From: Bacillota bacterium
Lineage (GTDB): Bacteria; Bacillota; Clostridia; Oscillospirales; Ruminococcaceae
Length of the DNA stretch: 64,000 nucleotides
Reading direction: 5' to 3'
NCBI GenBank assembly: GCA_023391005.1
Contig: JAEWBS010000134.1
Location: 1-64,000 of the forward strand
In this document: one piece after another, positions 9,744 through 18,365 of the stretch
Layout of the letters: each line of letters starts with the position of its first letter
How positions within the stretch are numbered: the first letter of the stretch is position 1
The notes under the pieces: generated by a model
Told to the model about the DNA's origin: nothing
The model's input: the letters and a program-made list of their open reading frames with translations, nothing else
The model's database searches: none
Translations under genes and position numbers: made by a program

Positions 9744-10235
9744 CTATGCGGCCTCCTTTTTTTGCATTTTCCCTAGGTCCTTGATCAGAAGTTCTATTTG
9801 GAACAGGCACATAAAAAGACCTGAGAGCGGTACCACGGCATAAATCACAACCATGGGCAATCCTAACGCGGGAGATACGCTGGTAGCGCCGGCCTGCATC
9901 ATGCTGATACCGCCGGACACAATGACAATATAAATCAGCAGGCAAAACAGGTCGACGACTACGGCATGCAGATGCTTGGATATCCCCTTGAGATAACCGG
10001 CCATAACCTCAACGCTCGAATGGCCTTGAGTGCGCACCAGATAAGCGCACCCCAGCATCGTCGACCAAACAAATGTAAATTTTGCAATTTCGTCGGTCCA
10101 TGCCAAGGGGCTTTGAAAGACAAATCGCATGACAATTTGCCAGCTTGCGGAAAACAGCATCACGGCGAACAGCCCGATGGTGCTCCATTTGATCAAGGTC
10201 ATTAATAGATCGTTGAGCTTGCTTAACTGCTTCAT
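9744..10235 (-). CDS. dctQ: TRAP transporter small permease subunit, DctQ
   Basis: 163 residues with four predicted helices and the DctQ motif around WQIVMRFVFQSPLAWTDE, where a conserved Trp and Glu precede the second helix. The small subunit joins DctM and docks the binding protein. It sits 35 bases downstream of the tartrate dehydratase-like gene, in the same operon. Confidence 0.9.
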   Translation of the reverse strand: MKQLSKLNDLLMTLIKWSTIGLFAVMLFSASWQIVMRFVFQSPLAWTDEIAKFTFVWSTMLGCAYLVRTQGHSSVEVMAGYLKGISKHLHAVVVDLFCLLIYIVIVSGGISMMQAGATSVSPALGLPMVVIYAVVPLSGLFMCLFQIELLIKDLGKMQKKEAA

Positions 10236-10270
10236 AACGGTTTTACCCCTCTCTGGTTACAATATCAAAC

Positions 10271-11437
10271 TTAAATGATATCCTTTATAACCTTCCAAAG
10301 ATTTGCCTTTTTTTCAAAGCCTATGCCGGGAACATCGGGCAGCGCAACATAGCCGTTTTCCACGGGGATGTTGTCCGCAAAGCCGCCGAAGGGCTGGAAC
10401 ACGCCGGGATAGCATTCATTGCCGCCAAGGCCCAGACCGGCCGCGATATTGGCACAGAATTGGTGACCGCCATGCGGAATACAGCGGCGTCTGCCCCAGC
10501 CCATATCCTTGAGATAATCCAGAACGGCCATATATTCCACCAAACCATAACTCAAAGGACAATCCATCTGAATATAGTCCCGGTCGGAGCGCATGCCGCC
10601 ATGACGGATCAGGTTGCGGATATCCTCAAACGAGAAGAGGTTTTCGCCTGTGGCCAGCGCGCCGGGATAGCACTCGGCAAGGGCGGCCAAATCCGAATAA
10701 TTGAGCGGATCGACCGGCTCCTCATACCAGCGCAGACGATAATCCTTCATCGCATGGGCATAGGCCAGCGCGCTTTCAAGCCCGTGTCTGCCGTTGGCGT
10801 CCACCATCAAACGCGATCCGTCGTTGTCCAGCACGCCCAAGGCAACCTCAATGCGGTGCATATCGGTCTTGAGATCGGCGCCCGCAATTTTCATCTTGAC
10901 ATCTCTGAAGCCCAGATCTAGATAGCTTTTAAGCTCGTCCTTGAGCCGTGCGTCGCTGTCGCCATCGTAGTAATAGCCGCCGGCGCCGTAGGTGTAAATT
11001 TTCTCGTCATACACACCGTCATTATAGCGATCGGCCAGTAGCCTATAAAGGGGTCGACCTTCAATTTTGGCAACCGTATCCCAAATGGCCATATCGATGG
11101 CGCCGACTGCGTGTGCTCGGTCACCATGGCCCCCGGGTTTCTCATTGGATTTAAGCAGTTTATAGATTTTGAAAGGATCGAGATTGTCCCCTTCATTATT
11201 TAAGATACTGGCCAAAGGAGCATTCATAAGTTTGGGAATCATACGATCCTTCAAGATGCTGGTCGGCGCATAACGGCCTATGGAGTTAAAACCATAGCCG
11301 ATAACGGGTTTGCCATCTCGCAGGACGTCTGTTTCGATAGCGACAACGCTGCCGGTCATGGATGCAAAGTTGATGTAAGAATTGGCGATGTTAGACCCGA
11401 ATGGAACGGTTTTTTCGACAATTTTGATAATTTTCAT
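10271..11437 (-). CDS. tarD: Enolase-superfamily dehydratase, probable D-tartrate dehydratase
   Basis: 388 residues, the length of characterised D-tartrate dehydratase (converts D-tartrate to oxaloacetate, Mg-dependent). Residues expected for that subgroup are present: the KxK lysine K183 in KMKI, metal ligands D213 (VDANGR), E239 (WYEEPVD) and E265 (TGEN), and the general acid/base H322 in PHGGHQ. Long stretches such as EKPGGHG, GAGGYYY and GGMRSDRD match my memory of the Bradyrhizobium enzyme. First gene of the operon that also encodes the TRAP uptake system, so import and first catabolic step are coupled. Another hydroxy-acid dehydratase of the mandelate racemase group remains possible. 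Confidence 0.85.
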   Translation of the reverse strand: MKIIKIVEKTVPFGSNIANSYINFASMTGSVVAIETDVLRDGKPVIGYGFNSIGRYAPTSILKDRMIPKLMNAPLASILNNEGDNLDPFKIYKLLKSNEKPGGHGDRAHAVGAIDMAIWDTVAKIEGRPLYRLLADRYNDGVYDEKIYTYGAGGYYYDGDSDARLKDELKSYLDLGFRDVKMKIAGADLKTDMHRIEVALGVLDNDGSRLMVDANGRHGLESALAYAHAMKDYRLRWYEEPVDPLNYSDLAALAECYPGALATGENLFSFEDIRNLIRHGGMRSDRDYIQMDCPLSYGLVEYMAVLDYLKDMGWGRRRCIPHGGHQFCANIAAGLGLGGNECYPGVFQPFGGFADNIPVENGYVALPDVPGIGFEKKANLWKVIKDII

Positions 11438-11488
11438 ACACTTTCTCCTGCTCTTGCTTAAACTGTAATTTCAAAGTATCATAATTTT

Positions 11489-11509
11489 TTCGTAGTGTCT
11501 AATAACGAA
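11489..11509. promoter_or_regulatory. Candidate LysR-type binding site
   Basis: The divergent region between the dehydratase and the LysR gene holds TTCGT-N11-ACGAA, a perfect inverted repeat with the T-N11-A geometry recognised by LysR-type regulators. A second palindrome, ATAGCGCTAT, lies at 11515-11524 and may be the activation half of the site. Confidence 0.55.
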
Positions 11510-11610
11510 AACTCATAGCGCTATAACTAATTGAAATTCAAGAAATCTGTACTATTTTTGTGCAATATGATATAATTTGTTCGCGCTCAGAAAAAAAGGA
11601 GGGTGATCGG

Positions 11611-12444
11611 GTGGAATTGCGTCAACTGATCTATTTTATAACCATCAGCGAGACAAAAAATTTTACGCGCGCCGCAGAGAAGCTCTTCATCAGCCAGCCC
11701 GCGCTGACCAAACAGATCAATGCACTCGAAAGCGAGCTCGATGTCAAGCTGTTTGACCGCACGAATAAGGCTGTTACGCTGACGGCGGCCGGACGGACCT
11801 TTTATCTGCATGCAACGCAGGTTATCAACGAGGTCAACAGCACGATTTCTCATGTCAACCGACTCAAAAGTGAGGATGCAGCGCGCATCCATCTCGCGCT
11901 GCATCCGCTCTTAGCCGACTGGATGCTTGCACCCGCGCTGGAATTTTTTAAAAAGCATTATATCGACCGGCCGGTTTTGGTAACCGTTTGCGGGCTTGAA
12001 GAGCAAAAAAGCCTGCTGACCGGCCGAAAAGTAGATCTGGCGCTTGCCGTGGACCACGAGAGCGCTGACCTGAAAAAGTTTATTATCGCGCAACTACCCA
12101 TGGTTGTTATGCAGGGCGGGCCTACCGATCGGGACGAAAAAAACGCCCCCTGGGCCATTCCGGGCGGATGCGGCTATCTTTCGGAGCTTCTGACGGATGA
12201 GGTGCATGGGAACGGGCATTGTTCAGTCTACACCAGCAAGAGTCAAATGGAAAGCTATTTGGCCTCGGGAGATTTTCGCGTCGTGTGTCCGGCCTTTGCC
12301 GTACCCGGCCCCATTGTCGGCGACGCGTGGAGGCTTTCGTTGCGGGCCGGCGTTTTTCTAATGGGGGATAAGGCACTGTGCGCGAAGTTCTCACCCTGTG
12401 CCGTCTCGGTTTTATCCTGCCACACTAAGGAGGACTTGTTATGA
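11611..12444 (+). CDS. LysR-family transcriptional regulator
   Basis: 277 residues from GTG 11611, chosen because AAAGGAGGGTGATC lies just upstream; the in-frame ATG at 11560 would extend the protein past the conserved LysR start (ELRQLIYFITISE). The N-terminal HTH includes NFTRAAEKLFISQPALTKQI. The effector-binding half is somewhat short, ending in a Cys-rich tail. It is divergent from the tartrate operon with a LysR-type site between, so it is the likely regulator of that operon. Its stop overlaps the next start by ATGA, an unusual partner for a LysR gene. Confidence 0.88.
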   Translation: MELRQLIYFITISETKNFTRAAEKLFISQPALTKQINALESELDVKLFDRTNKAVTLTAAGRTFYLHATQVINEVNSTISHVNRLKSEDAARIHLALHPLLADWMLAPALEFFKKHYIDRPVLVTVCGLEEQKSLLTGRKVDLALAVDHESADLKKFIIAQLPMVVMQGGPTDRDEKNAPWAIPGGCGYLSELLTDEVHGNGHCSVYTSKSQMESYLASGDFRVVCPAFAVPGPIVGDAWRLSLRAGVFLMGDKALCAKFSPCAVSVLSCHTKEDLL

Positions 12445-13214
12445 GATTTGTCATTTACGCCGTAGGCAGCAACGATATTTTATCGGACGAAATCCGGCTG
12501 GCGCTCGAGCAGATTTTTGACGGCAGCCTCGAAATTGTAAGCTGCAACATCTCGCAGCTGCCCGAACATCTCGACGGCACGCTGTATATCTGCAACGAAT
12601 CGCTGAAAAAGAATGTACAGCAGCTGGTGGACGACAGCCAGATCTGCGTGCTGGACCTACAGCCGAGGTCCTCCTTTTTTATGGCGATCAGCAGCATTCC
12701 TCAGGGATCGGATATTTATATCTTCAATAATAAGCAGGGGTACTGCAATACGCTTGAGGCGCTCTGCCGCGCCTTTGGCCTCGTGAATTATCGGTTTATT
12801 CCGGTCGCCTATGAGGAGATGGGCAGCGAAGAGATTAAAAGCCGCCTGTCAAAAGCCTGCTATATCATCGGTGTGGCAGAAATTCTCGACAAGCTTCGGT
12901 CCGAGCCGTTTGAAAAGCATCTCCAACCTCAGGTACAGCTCATTGGCGCCAAGCGTGTTGTGTCGGTCGGGACGACCAACGAAATTATTACGCGTCTTAA
13001 CCAGCTGATTTATCACATCATTTCGAACCAGCTGCATAATTTGGGTGATACGGTGCAATTGCTCCGGCAACAGTCGCAGCTTTATATGTATGGCGAGGCC
13101 ATCTCGCAGGCGATTGATAATATTCAGACCACTATGCAGGAGGCTATATCCCAGCGCCCCGCCGACGAAAAGGCGAATCTGGTAACACGGGCGGCGATTA
13201 ATCAGTTGCACTAA
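12441..13214 (+). CDS. Stand-alone sensor-like protein coupled to LysR, function unknown
   Basis: 257 residues, translationally coupled to the LysR gene by ATGA. I do not recognise a named family with certainty. Its first 180 residues follow the same order of motifs as the N-terminal receptor domain of the sigma-54 activator at 59145 in this window: two Rossmann-like halves, a middle segment SIPQGSDIYIFNN (against AIPRGTRAMMVNI), then GLVNYRFIPV (against GVNHVEFHPY) and a GVAEIL-type turn. It lacks the PAS, AAA+ and DNA-binding domains of those activators. The C-terminal 70 residues are helical and rich in Gln, probably a dimerising coiled coil. It may sense an effector for the LysR partner. 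Confidence 0.6.
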   Translation: MRFVIYAVGSNDILSDEIRLALEQIFDGSLEIVSCNISQLPEHLDGTLYICNESLKKNVQQLVDDSQICVLDLQPRSSFFMAISSIPQGSDIYIFNNKQGYCNTLEALCRAFGLVNYRFIPVAYEEMGSEEIKSRLSKACYIIGVAEILDKLRSEPFEKHLQPQVQLIGAKRVVSVGTTNEIITRLNQLIYHIISNQLHNLGDTVQLLRQQSQLYMYGEAISQAIDNIQTTMQEAISQRPADEKANLVTRAAINQLH

Positions 13215-13309
13215 TACGGGGCTAATGGAGTATGCTTTTGTACCTTACCGTATCAGCCGGTATTCGTTGAGGATAGAGAAGAAAGTCTGTTATTTGTGGA
13301 AACAAAAAA

Positions 13310-13341
13310 GGACCGAGGTTTTATTGCTAAAACCTCGGTCC
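13310..13341 (+). terminator. Terminator after the LysR-sensor operon
   Basis: A 14-bp perfect stem (GGACCGAGGTTTTA with TAAAACCTCGGTCC), loop TTGC, flanked by an A-run before and TTAATAG after. It can act in both directions. Confidence 0.75.
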
Positions 13342-13429
13342 TTAATAGACGTTATTCAATTTGTAAATACGGCGCTGCTGAAAAGACTCTTAAATCTGAC
13401 AAAATGGGGATTTAAAATCCTTAATACAG

Positions 13430-13602
13430 ACTAAAACATGCCAATAATATACACGAAAACGATGTTCTTTTTTACCGCTTTTTTGAGGCAAAAAGGTCTG
13501 AACAACGGCGTATGTCCTACGTTTTAACGTAGGACATACATTTACCGTATAAAATATGTGTTTTGTGCGATATATGATATCATTGAGCAGAAAAGAAGGC
13601 GA
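13430..13602. repeat. Two-hairpin dispersed repeat, copy 1
   Basis: About 170 bases are similar to 57395-57556. Shared blocks include ACACGAAAACGATGTTCTTT, the hairpin GTATGTCCTACGTT/AACGTAGGACATAC at 13510-13539 and TTTACCG(T/C)ATAAAATATGTG. In this copy the first hairpin is a perfect 14-bp stem with a 2-base loop, whereas the second one (from 13541) is weakened. No protein is encoded. The 13215-13711 gap otherwise holds a terminator at 13310 and a G+C-rich hairpin at 13666-13697. Confidence 0.7.
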
Positions 13603-13665
13603 TAGGAAATGGAGTTTTTAAAAGAAAAGTTCAATTTCCTAGCGTTGTTAAAAACCACCCACTGC

Positions 13666-13697
13666 AAACGCCCGCCCTATTTTGAGAGCGGGCGTTT
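13666..13697 (+). terminator. G+C-rich hairpin terminator
   Basis: A 10-bp stem AAACGCCCGC/GCGGGCGTTT followed by TTG. It lies just beyond the end of the minus-strand fragment at 13712 and after the repeat element, and may serve either side. Confidence 0.55.
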
Positions 13698-13711
13698 TTG
13701 CGTTTCTGCCT

Positions 13712-14359
13712 TTACTTTCTTGCAAGCGGCTTATCGGTGATAATGATGCTGCCGCCGAACGCGGTATAAAAATGCGGGCAACCATTGGCGTCAACCCAGT
13801 AGGCCGAGTTGGTGATGCGCGTGTAGCGGTTGGTGGCCACGTTATGAGCGTAGAAATGTAGGCTTTGGGTATTCAGCCCGGTCAAATCCACCTTGGCGGC
13901 AATTTGAACCCGCGCACCAAAGGGGTCTTGCTGCGCCAAACCAACGGCGCGCACGGTGTTCTCAAAATACTGCTCGAACATGCCTGTTACAGCCGCCGTA
14001 TGGGCCGGGTCGGTGAAGACGCCCTGCTGAATATCAGCCGCCGCGTTGGCGAGCTGGGCGGGTTCAAGATACAGCCTGCCCTGCACGTTGTTGCCCTGCA
14101 TGGTATCGGCCTGCAACACCAGCGACTTGCCGGTGCTCTGCGCGACTGCCGCCAGTGCTTGCAGCGTTGCGGGGGGCAATGCTTTGCGCGTTCTGGGTAC
14201 CAATGACGGTGCTGCCGCCTGCCGCCGCGTGTTTTGCAGCGCGGCGGTGGCTTCGGCGGCGGCCTTATCACCCGCTACCGCACCGTTTGTTCCGACGTTA
14301 CTGCTGACAGGGCCCGAAGCCGCACCGACTGAAGCCGTTTTGCCCGAACCGCATTATCG
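13712..14359 (-). pseudogene. C-terminal remnant of a secreted or surface protein
   Basis: On the minus strand the frame is open from a stop codon near 14360 to the stop at 13712, but no good start with a ribosome binding site is visible; the nearest start codon is TTG at 14203. The product ends in a Tyr- and Gly-rich module (NSAYWVDANGCPHFYTAFGG, then IIITDKPLARK) that resembles C-terminal modules I recall from secreted proteins of gut Clostridia, preceded by an Ala-rich stretch. There is no signal peptide or upstream domain, so I read it as the 3' remnant of a longer gene. The upstream limit lies close to a 15-bp inverted repeat at 14367-14407. Confidence 0.5.
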
Positions 14360-14366
14360 CAGTCCC

Positions 14367-14407
14367 CCTCCGATCTGTTTTCGCTCGTTTGCAAAACAGA
14401 TCGGAGG
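14367..14407. repeat. 15-bp perfect inverted repeat at a decay boundary
   Basis: CCTCCGATCTGTTTT at 14367-14381 and its exact complement at 14393-14407 with an 11-base loop. It lies where the open frame of the surface-protein remnant ends. It lacks a following T-run on the plus strand. Confidence 0.55.
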
Positions 14408-14560
14408 AAAGGACCTTGAAAAATTATAAAGACAGCGACTATGCCTAAAACAAATTCAGTGAGAGTATTATTTTTTAACTCTGTTGCAGAAAGCGTTATA
14501 GCCGCCGCTCGCAAACTTTCAACAGCTCGGTAAAATACTGGGCGGCATCAGTGCAAAGAC

Positions 14561-14818
14561 ATGCTACGCATCTGCCCCAATATCTCCTGTAAGGAGGGAA
14601 TTATCTTTGAATTTCTACAGTCGCTTGTCGGTAGTTTAAGTTTGCTGTTTACGATTCCGCTGACCGCATTCATCGCAGCGACGGTACTAAAACAGGATTA
14701 CATAGCGGGGGCCTTAGGGTCGCAATCGAGCCTAGCCCCACGCTTTTATTTGGCGTACTCTCAGCGTAAACCGGTAAAGAACACCTTGCACAAGAAATGC
14801 CAATTCATAATATCATAA
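14561..14818 (+). pseudogene. Small membrane protein or remnant, possibly YibE/F-like C-terminus
   Basis: An open frame of 85 codons with one strong hydrophobic segment (LQSLVGSLSLLFTIPLTAFI). That segment resembles the last helix of YibE/F-family membrane proteins, but the first ten and last thirty residues do not look coding. Most likely a 3' remnant; a real small membrane protein cannot be excluded. The surrounding 14408-14848 has no other recognisable gene. Confidence 0.3.
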
Positions 14819-14848
14819 AATATAATATTAAACTGGGGCGTGTTATTT

Positions 14849-15418
14849 ATGGCAATTAAGATATTTATTGATCAAGGACATAACCCTACGGGTTACCATA
14901 ATATTGGGGCCTCTTGGTACGGTTTAAATGAAGAGGATATTACATATCAAGTCGGCATTTATCTGGCCGAAATGCTAAGGAATGATCCGCGTTTTGAAGT
15001 ACGATTGTCCAGACCCACGCCGGATACGGTACTGGGGACAGACAACCGCACCAGCGTTATTGAACGGGTGAACATGGCGAATAGTTGGCCGGCCAATTAT
15101 TTTATTAGCATTCATGCAAACGCTAATTTAAATACCGCAATTAACGGTACAGAAGTATATATTTACAGACGTTATACGCAAGCTAACTGGCTGGCGGAAC
15201 AGATTTTAGACGGAATTGTAGAGACAGTCGGCACTCGGAATAACGGCGTTCGCGTCCACCCGACGTTTTATGTGCTAAAAAACACCAAGATGCCTGCCAA
15301 TTTGGTGGAGATGGCGTATCTATCCAATCCCGCCGACGCAGAGAAGCTGCGGGACGAACAATACAAATTTGCACAAGGCATTTATACCGGCATCATGCGG
15401 TATTTTGGATTTGCATAG
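14849..15418 (+). CDS. N-acetylmuramoyl-L-alanine amidase, Amidase_3 family
   Basis: 189 residues from ATG 14849 (an in-frame GTG at 14840 would add three). Zinc ligands of the Amidase_3 fold are visible: His in DQGHNP near the start, Glu in LNEEDI, His in SIHANAN, and the catalytic Glu in VEMAYLSN near the C-terminus. It would cut the amide between muramic acid and the peptide stem. No signal peptide or cell-wall binding domain is present, so it is either a cytoplasmic/spore-stage enzyme or an endolysin-like leftover. It stands alone. Confidence 0.88.
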   Translation: MAIKIFIDQGHNPTGYHNIGASWYGLNEEDITYQVGIYLAEMLRNDPRFEVRLSRPTPDTVLGTDNRTSVIERVNMANSWPANYFISIHANANLNTAINGTEVYIYRRYTQANWLAEQILDGIVETVGTRNNGVRVHPTFYVLKNTKMPANLVEMAYLSNPADAEKLRDEQYKFAQGIYTGIMRYFGFA

Positions 15419-15518
15419 AGACCTCTGCCATGCCAAAACCCAACGAACAACTGCGTTGGGTGTGTAAAAGATGGACAGGCCCCGATTCTGAAGAATTCTG
15501 AAGAATGTTCCGAACTGG

Positions 15519-15547
15519 TTGAATATGTATCCTCCGTTGATTATAGT
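15519..15547 (+). promoter_or_regulatory. Promoter of the Opp/Nik-type importer operon
   Basis: TTGAAT (15519-15524), 17 bases, TATAGT (15542-15547). The palindrome GTTAG-N6-CTAAC begins inside this -10 element. Confidence 0.6.
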
Positions 15548-15561
15548 TAGAAAGTGCTAAC
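15546..15561. promoter_or_regulatory. Shared operator GTTAG-N6-CTAAC, site 1
   Basis: GTTAGAAAGTGCTAAC, a 16-bp palindrome overlapping the -10 box of the importer operon. Four related sites occur at 32557, 38239, 39088 and 39149. Its position predicts repression. Confidence 0.65.
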
Positions 15562-15634
15562 CGATTTATTCTTCAAAATGATGCAGAAGAGCCGGGGCAG
15601 CATTATCTCTAATTTTTTAACACGGAGGTCAAAA

Positions 15635-17299
15635 ATGATCAAACCTAAAAATCTGCCATGGAAGCGGATTCTCCCACTCTCCATGGCCACGCTTTTATTG
15701 CTTGTATTTGTAGCCGGCTGCGGCTCCGCTTCCTCTCAGCCTTCTCCCCCATCATCCGATGCGTTAGAAGCAATATCAAAACCTGCGGCAAAGGAAGAAC
15801 TGATACTTGCCGTCGGCAAAACCGACACCGGTATGTTCGATCCCAAAAAGGGCTGGGGCACCCACGCGCAGATTCGTTTAACACATAGCTCTCTGCTGCG
15901 CATCGACTCCGACATGAATTTCGTTCCTGATCTCGCAAAATCCTACGACGTCAGTGAAGACGCGCTGACATGGACCTTCCCGCTTCGGGAAGACGTGAAA
16001 TTTTCCAACGGAGACCCAGTAACGGCGGAGGATGTCAAATTTACATACGAAATGCTGCAGGCAGACGGCGTCAAATTTGATTTGTCGTTCATGAAATCGA
16101 TTGAAGCAACTGATGCGCATACCATCGTCATCACACTAAACGAACCCCGCTCCACCTTTGTGAGCCAGCTGACCGAAATCGGGATTGTGCCAAAGGCTTT
16201 GTACGATGACAATTACTCAAGCAATCCCATCGGTTCCGGCCCCTACAAGGTCGTTCAGTATAACGACGGCCAGCAGATCATTATGGAATACAATGACTAT
16301 TGGTATGGCACTAAACCGCAGTTCAAGAAGCTGACACTGCTGCTGCTGGCAGAAGACGCCGCCCTCGCTGCCGCTAAAGCGGGAGAAGCCGATATCGTTT
16401 ATGTTCCGCCCACATTTGCGGATCAAAAAGTGCCGGGTATGACGCTGCTTCGATTTGAGAGCATCGACTCCCGCAGCATCTCCATGCCCACACAGAAAAG
16501 CGGTGGAAAAGGAAAGATCAACGAAAATAGTGTCAATGTGGGCAACGACGTGACCTCGGATCTAGCTATCCGTAAGGCGCTAAGCGTGGGATTAAGCCGC
16601 GATTGGATCATCAACATCGCGCTGGACGGATATGGGCAGAAGGCGTTTTCGCTCTGCGACTACCTCCCCTGGTTTAATGAGGAAACCGTCATTGAGGACG
16701 GGAATATTGAGGAGGCAAAAAAGATTCTCGCCGACGGCGGCTGGGCGGACACCAACAAGGACGGTATTGTGGAAAAGAACGGTCTGAAAGCGGAGTTTGA
16801 TTTGCTGTTCAGCTCCAGCGACCAGCTCCGAAGCGATATGGCTCTGGCAGTCGCGGATATGGCGCAGGCGTTGGGCATCAAAATCAATGCCAAAGGCATG
16901 ACATGGGATGAGATTTACGTCAAGGGCAAAGAAAACGCGGTCCTGTGGGGCGGCGGACGCCACCATGCGCATCAGCTTTATACGATGTATCACTCCGGCG
17001 TACTCAATCAGGGCTATAACAATATGACCCACTACACCAACCCTGTGGTGGACGGCTATCTGGACAAGGCCATGCATGCGTCTACTCAGGAGGAAGCCAA
17101 CCGGTACTGGAAGCTGGCGCAATGGGACGGCGAGACAGGCTTTGGCACACTCGGCGATATCCCCATTATCTGGCTGGCCCGTGTGGATCATCTGTATCTG
17201 GCGAGTGAGAAGCTGGATGTGGGCAAGCAGCCGATTCACTCCCACGGCCATGAATGGGCACTGTTCGGGAACATCACCGAGTGGACATGGGCAGATTAG
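15635..17299 (+). CDS. ABC transporter substrate-binding lipoprotein, family 5 (Opp/Nik type)
   Basis: 554 residues from ATG 15635, preceded by ACGGAGG; the longer frame from 15554 lacks a site and would bury the signal peptide. Signal peptide with lipobox VAGC. The SBP_bac_5 fold shows LREDVKFSNGDPVTAEDVKF and GSGPYKV. A histidine cluster GGGRHHAHQLY around two-thirds of the length could take part in binding a metal or metal chelate, which would fit Nik/Cnt-type importers better than peptide uptake, but this is inference. First gene of a five-gene operon behind a promoter with the shared palindrome. Confidence 0.85.
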   Translation: MIKPKNLPWKRILPLSMATLLLLVFVAGCGSASSQPSPPSSDALEAISKPAAKEELILAVGKTDTGMFDPKKGWGTHAQIRLTHSSLLRIDSDMNFVPDLAKSYDVSEDALTWTFPLREDVKFSNGDPVTAEDVKFTYEMLQADGVKFDLSFMKSIEATDAHTIVITLNEPRSTFVSQLTEIGIVPKALYDDNYSSNPIGSGPYKVVQYNDGQQIIMEYNDYWYGTKPQFKKLTLLLLAEDAALAAAKAGEADIVYVPPTFADQKVPGMTLLRFESIDSRSISMPTQKSGGKGKINENSVNVGNDVTSDLAIRKALSVGLSRDWIINIALDGYGQKAFSLCDYLPWFNEETVIEDGNIEEAKKILADGGWADTNKDGIVEKNGLKAEFDLLFSSSDQLRSDMALAVADMAQALGIKINAKGMTWDEIYVKGKENAVLWGGGRHHAHQLYTMYHSGVLNQGYNNMTHYTNPVVDGYLDKAMHASTQEEANRYWKLAQWDGETGFGTLGDIPIIWLARVDHLYLASEKLDVGKQPIHSHGHEWALFGNITEWTWAD

Positions 17300-17395
17300 T
17301 CCATTAACGCTTACAAAGACATTGGAAACTGGAAGTTTGCCGGAGGCTGCCGCTTCCTACAAGCTTCCTTTCCTGTGTCGGAAGGAGGGAATATA

Positions 17396-18364
17396 TTGAC
17401 TAAAGCAATCCTGATTCGTCTGCTCCGTATGGTCACACTGGTGATCGGGCTGTCGATTTTAACCTTTACGCTGATTCATATATCGCCAATGGACCCGGTG
17501 AACGCTTATGTCGGCGGGGACAGCTCCGCATCCCCTGAGCAAATTGAAAAAATTAAAGTGTATTGGGGGGTGGATAAAAGCCCCGTAGAACAATATTTTT
17601 CCTGGGCGGGCGCCTTGCTTCAGGGGAATTTCGGGATTTCCAAGCTGTACCGCAGCCCCGTTATCAATATCATCAAGAGCCGTGCCATGACCTCGTTTGT
17701 GCTAATGGGCACCGCATGGGTGCTGTCGGGGGTTTTAGGCTATCTCTTAGGTGTTATCTCGGCCATGAATCGCGGCAAAACACTGGACAAGGCGATCAAG
17801 TGGTACAGCTACACGCTGGTTTCGACCCCGATATTTTGGCTGGGGCTGATTCTGCTGATTATTTTCGCGGTGGGTCTGAGATGGTTCCCGGTAGGGCTTG
17901 CCGCGCCGGCCGGCGTATTGGACAGCGAGGTGCGGTTCATCGACCGGGTGCGGCATTTTGTGCTGCCCGCTCTGACGCTCAGCATTTTGGGCGTCGCCAA
18001 TATCGCCATGCATACCCGCGAGAAGATGATTGATATACTCAACACCGAGTATGTGCTGTTCGCCAAGGCACGGGGAGAAAGTAAGTGGGAAGTTTTTAAA
18101 AACCACGGCTTTCGCAACTCCATCATTCCGGCCATTTCCCTGCAATTTGCTTATTTTGGCGAGCTGTTCGGCGGCTCCGTACTGGCGGAGCAAGTATTTG
18201 CTTATCCGGGGCTTGGTAGCACCCTGACCACGGCCGGATTGAAAGGGGATCTTCCCCTACTGATGGGCATTATTCTCATCAGCGCTTTATTCGTCTTTGC
18301 GGGCAATTTTATCGCGGATATCCTTAACATGGTTGTTGACCCACGTATAAGGGGGGCCGAGTGA
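17396..18364 (+). CDS. ABC transporter permease, Opp/NikB type
   Basis: 322 residues from TTG 17396, chosen because GGAAGGAGGG lies just upstream (an ATG at 17375 is in frame but precedes that site). N-terminal helix with the LTFTLIHISPMDPV signature of DppB/NikB permeases, five further helices and the EAA-type loop (EYVLFAKARGESKWEVFKNH). It forms the membrane channel with the next gene product, whose start is two bases after this stop. Confidence 0.88.
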   Translation: MTKAILIRLLRMVTLVIGLSILTFTLIHISPMDPVNAYVGGDSSASPEQIEKIKVYWGVDKSPVEQYFSWAGALLQGNFGISKLYRSPVINIIKSRAMTSFVLMGTAWVLSGVLGYLLGVISAMNRGKTLDKAIKWYSYTLVSTPIFWLGLILLIIFAVGLRWFPVGLAAPAGVLDSEVRFIDRVRHFVLPALTLSILGVANIAMHTREKMIDILNTEYVLFAKARGESKWEVFKNHGFRNSIIPAISLQFAYFGELFGGSVLAEQVFAYPGLGSTLTTAGLKGDLPLLMGIILISALFVFAGNFIADILNMVVDPRIRGAE

Positions 18365-18365
18365 C

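Noticed and set aside
10460..10921. Plus-strand frame of 153 codons
   Set aside because: Antisense to the dehydratase gene whose catalytic residues are all in place.
13225..13434. Open frame of 69 codons after the sensor-like gene
   Set aside because: It runs through the terminator hairpin at 13310-13341 and into the repeat, has no plausible ribosome binding site and no recognisable motif.
13609..13740. Short ATG frame of about 43 codons behind GGCGATAGGA
   Set aside because: It crosses the G+C-rich hairpin at 13666-13697 and the end of the minus-strand remnant; codon pattern is not convincing.
16592..17251. Open frame of 219 codons on the minus strand within the family 5 binding-protein gene
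   Set aside because: Antisense shadow of a gene with a clear signal peptide and SBP_bac_5 motifs.
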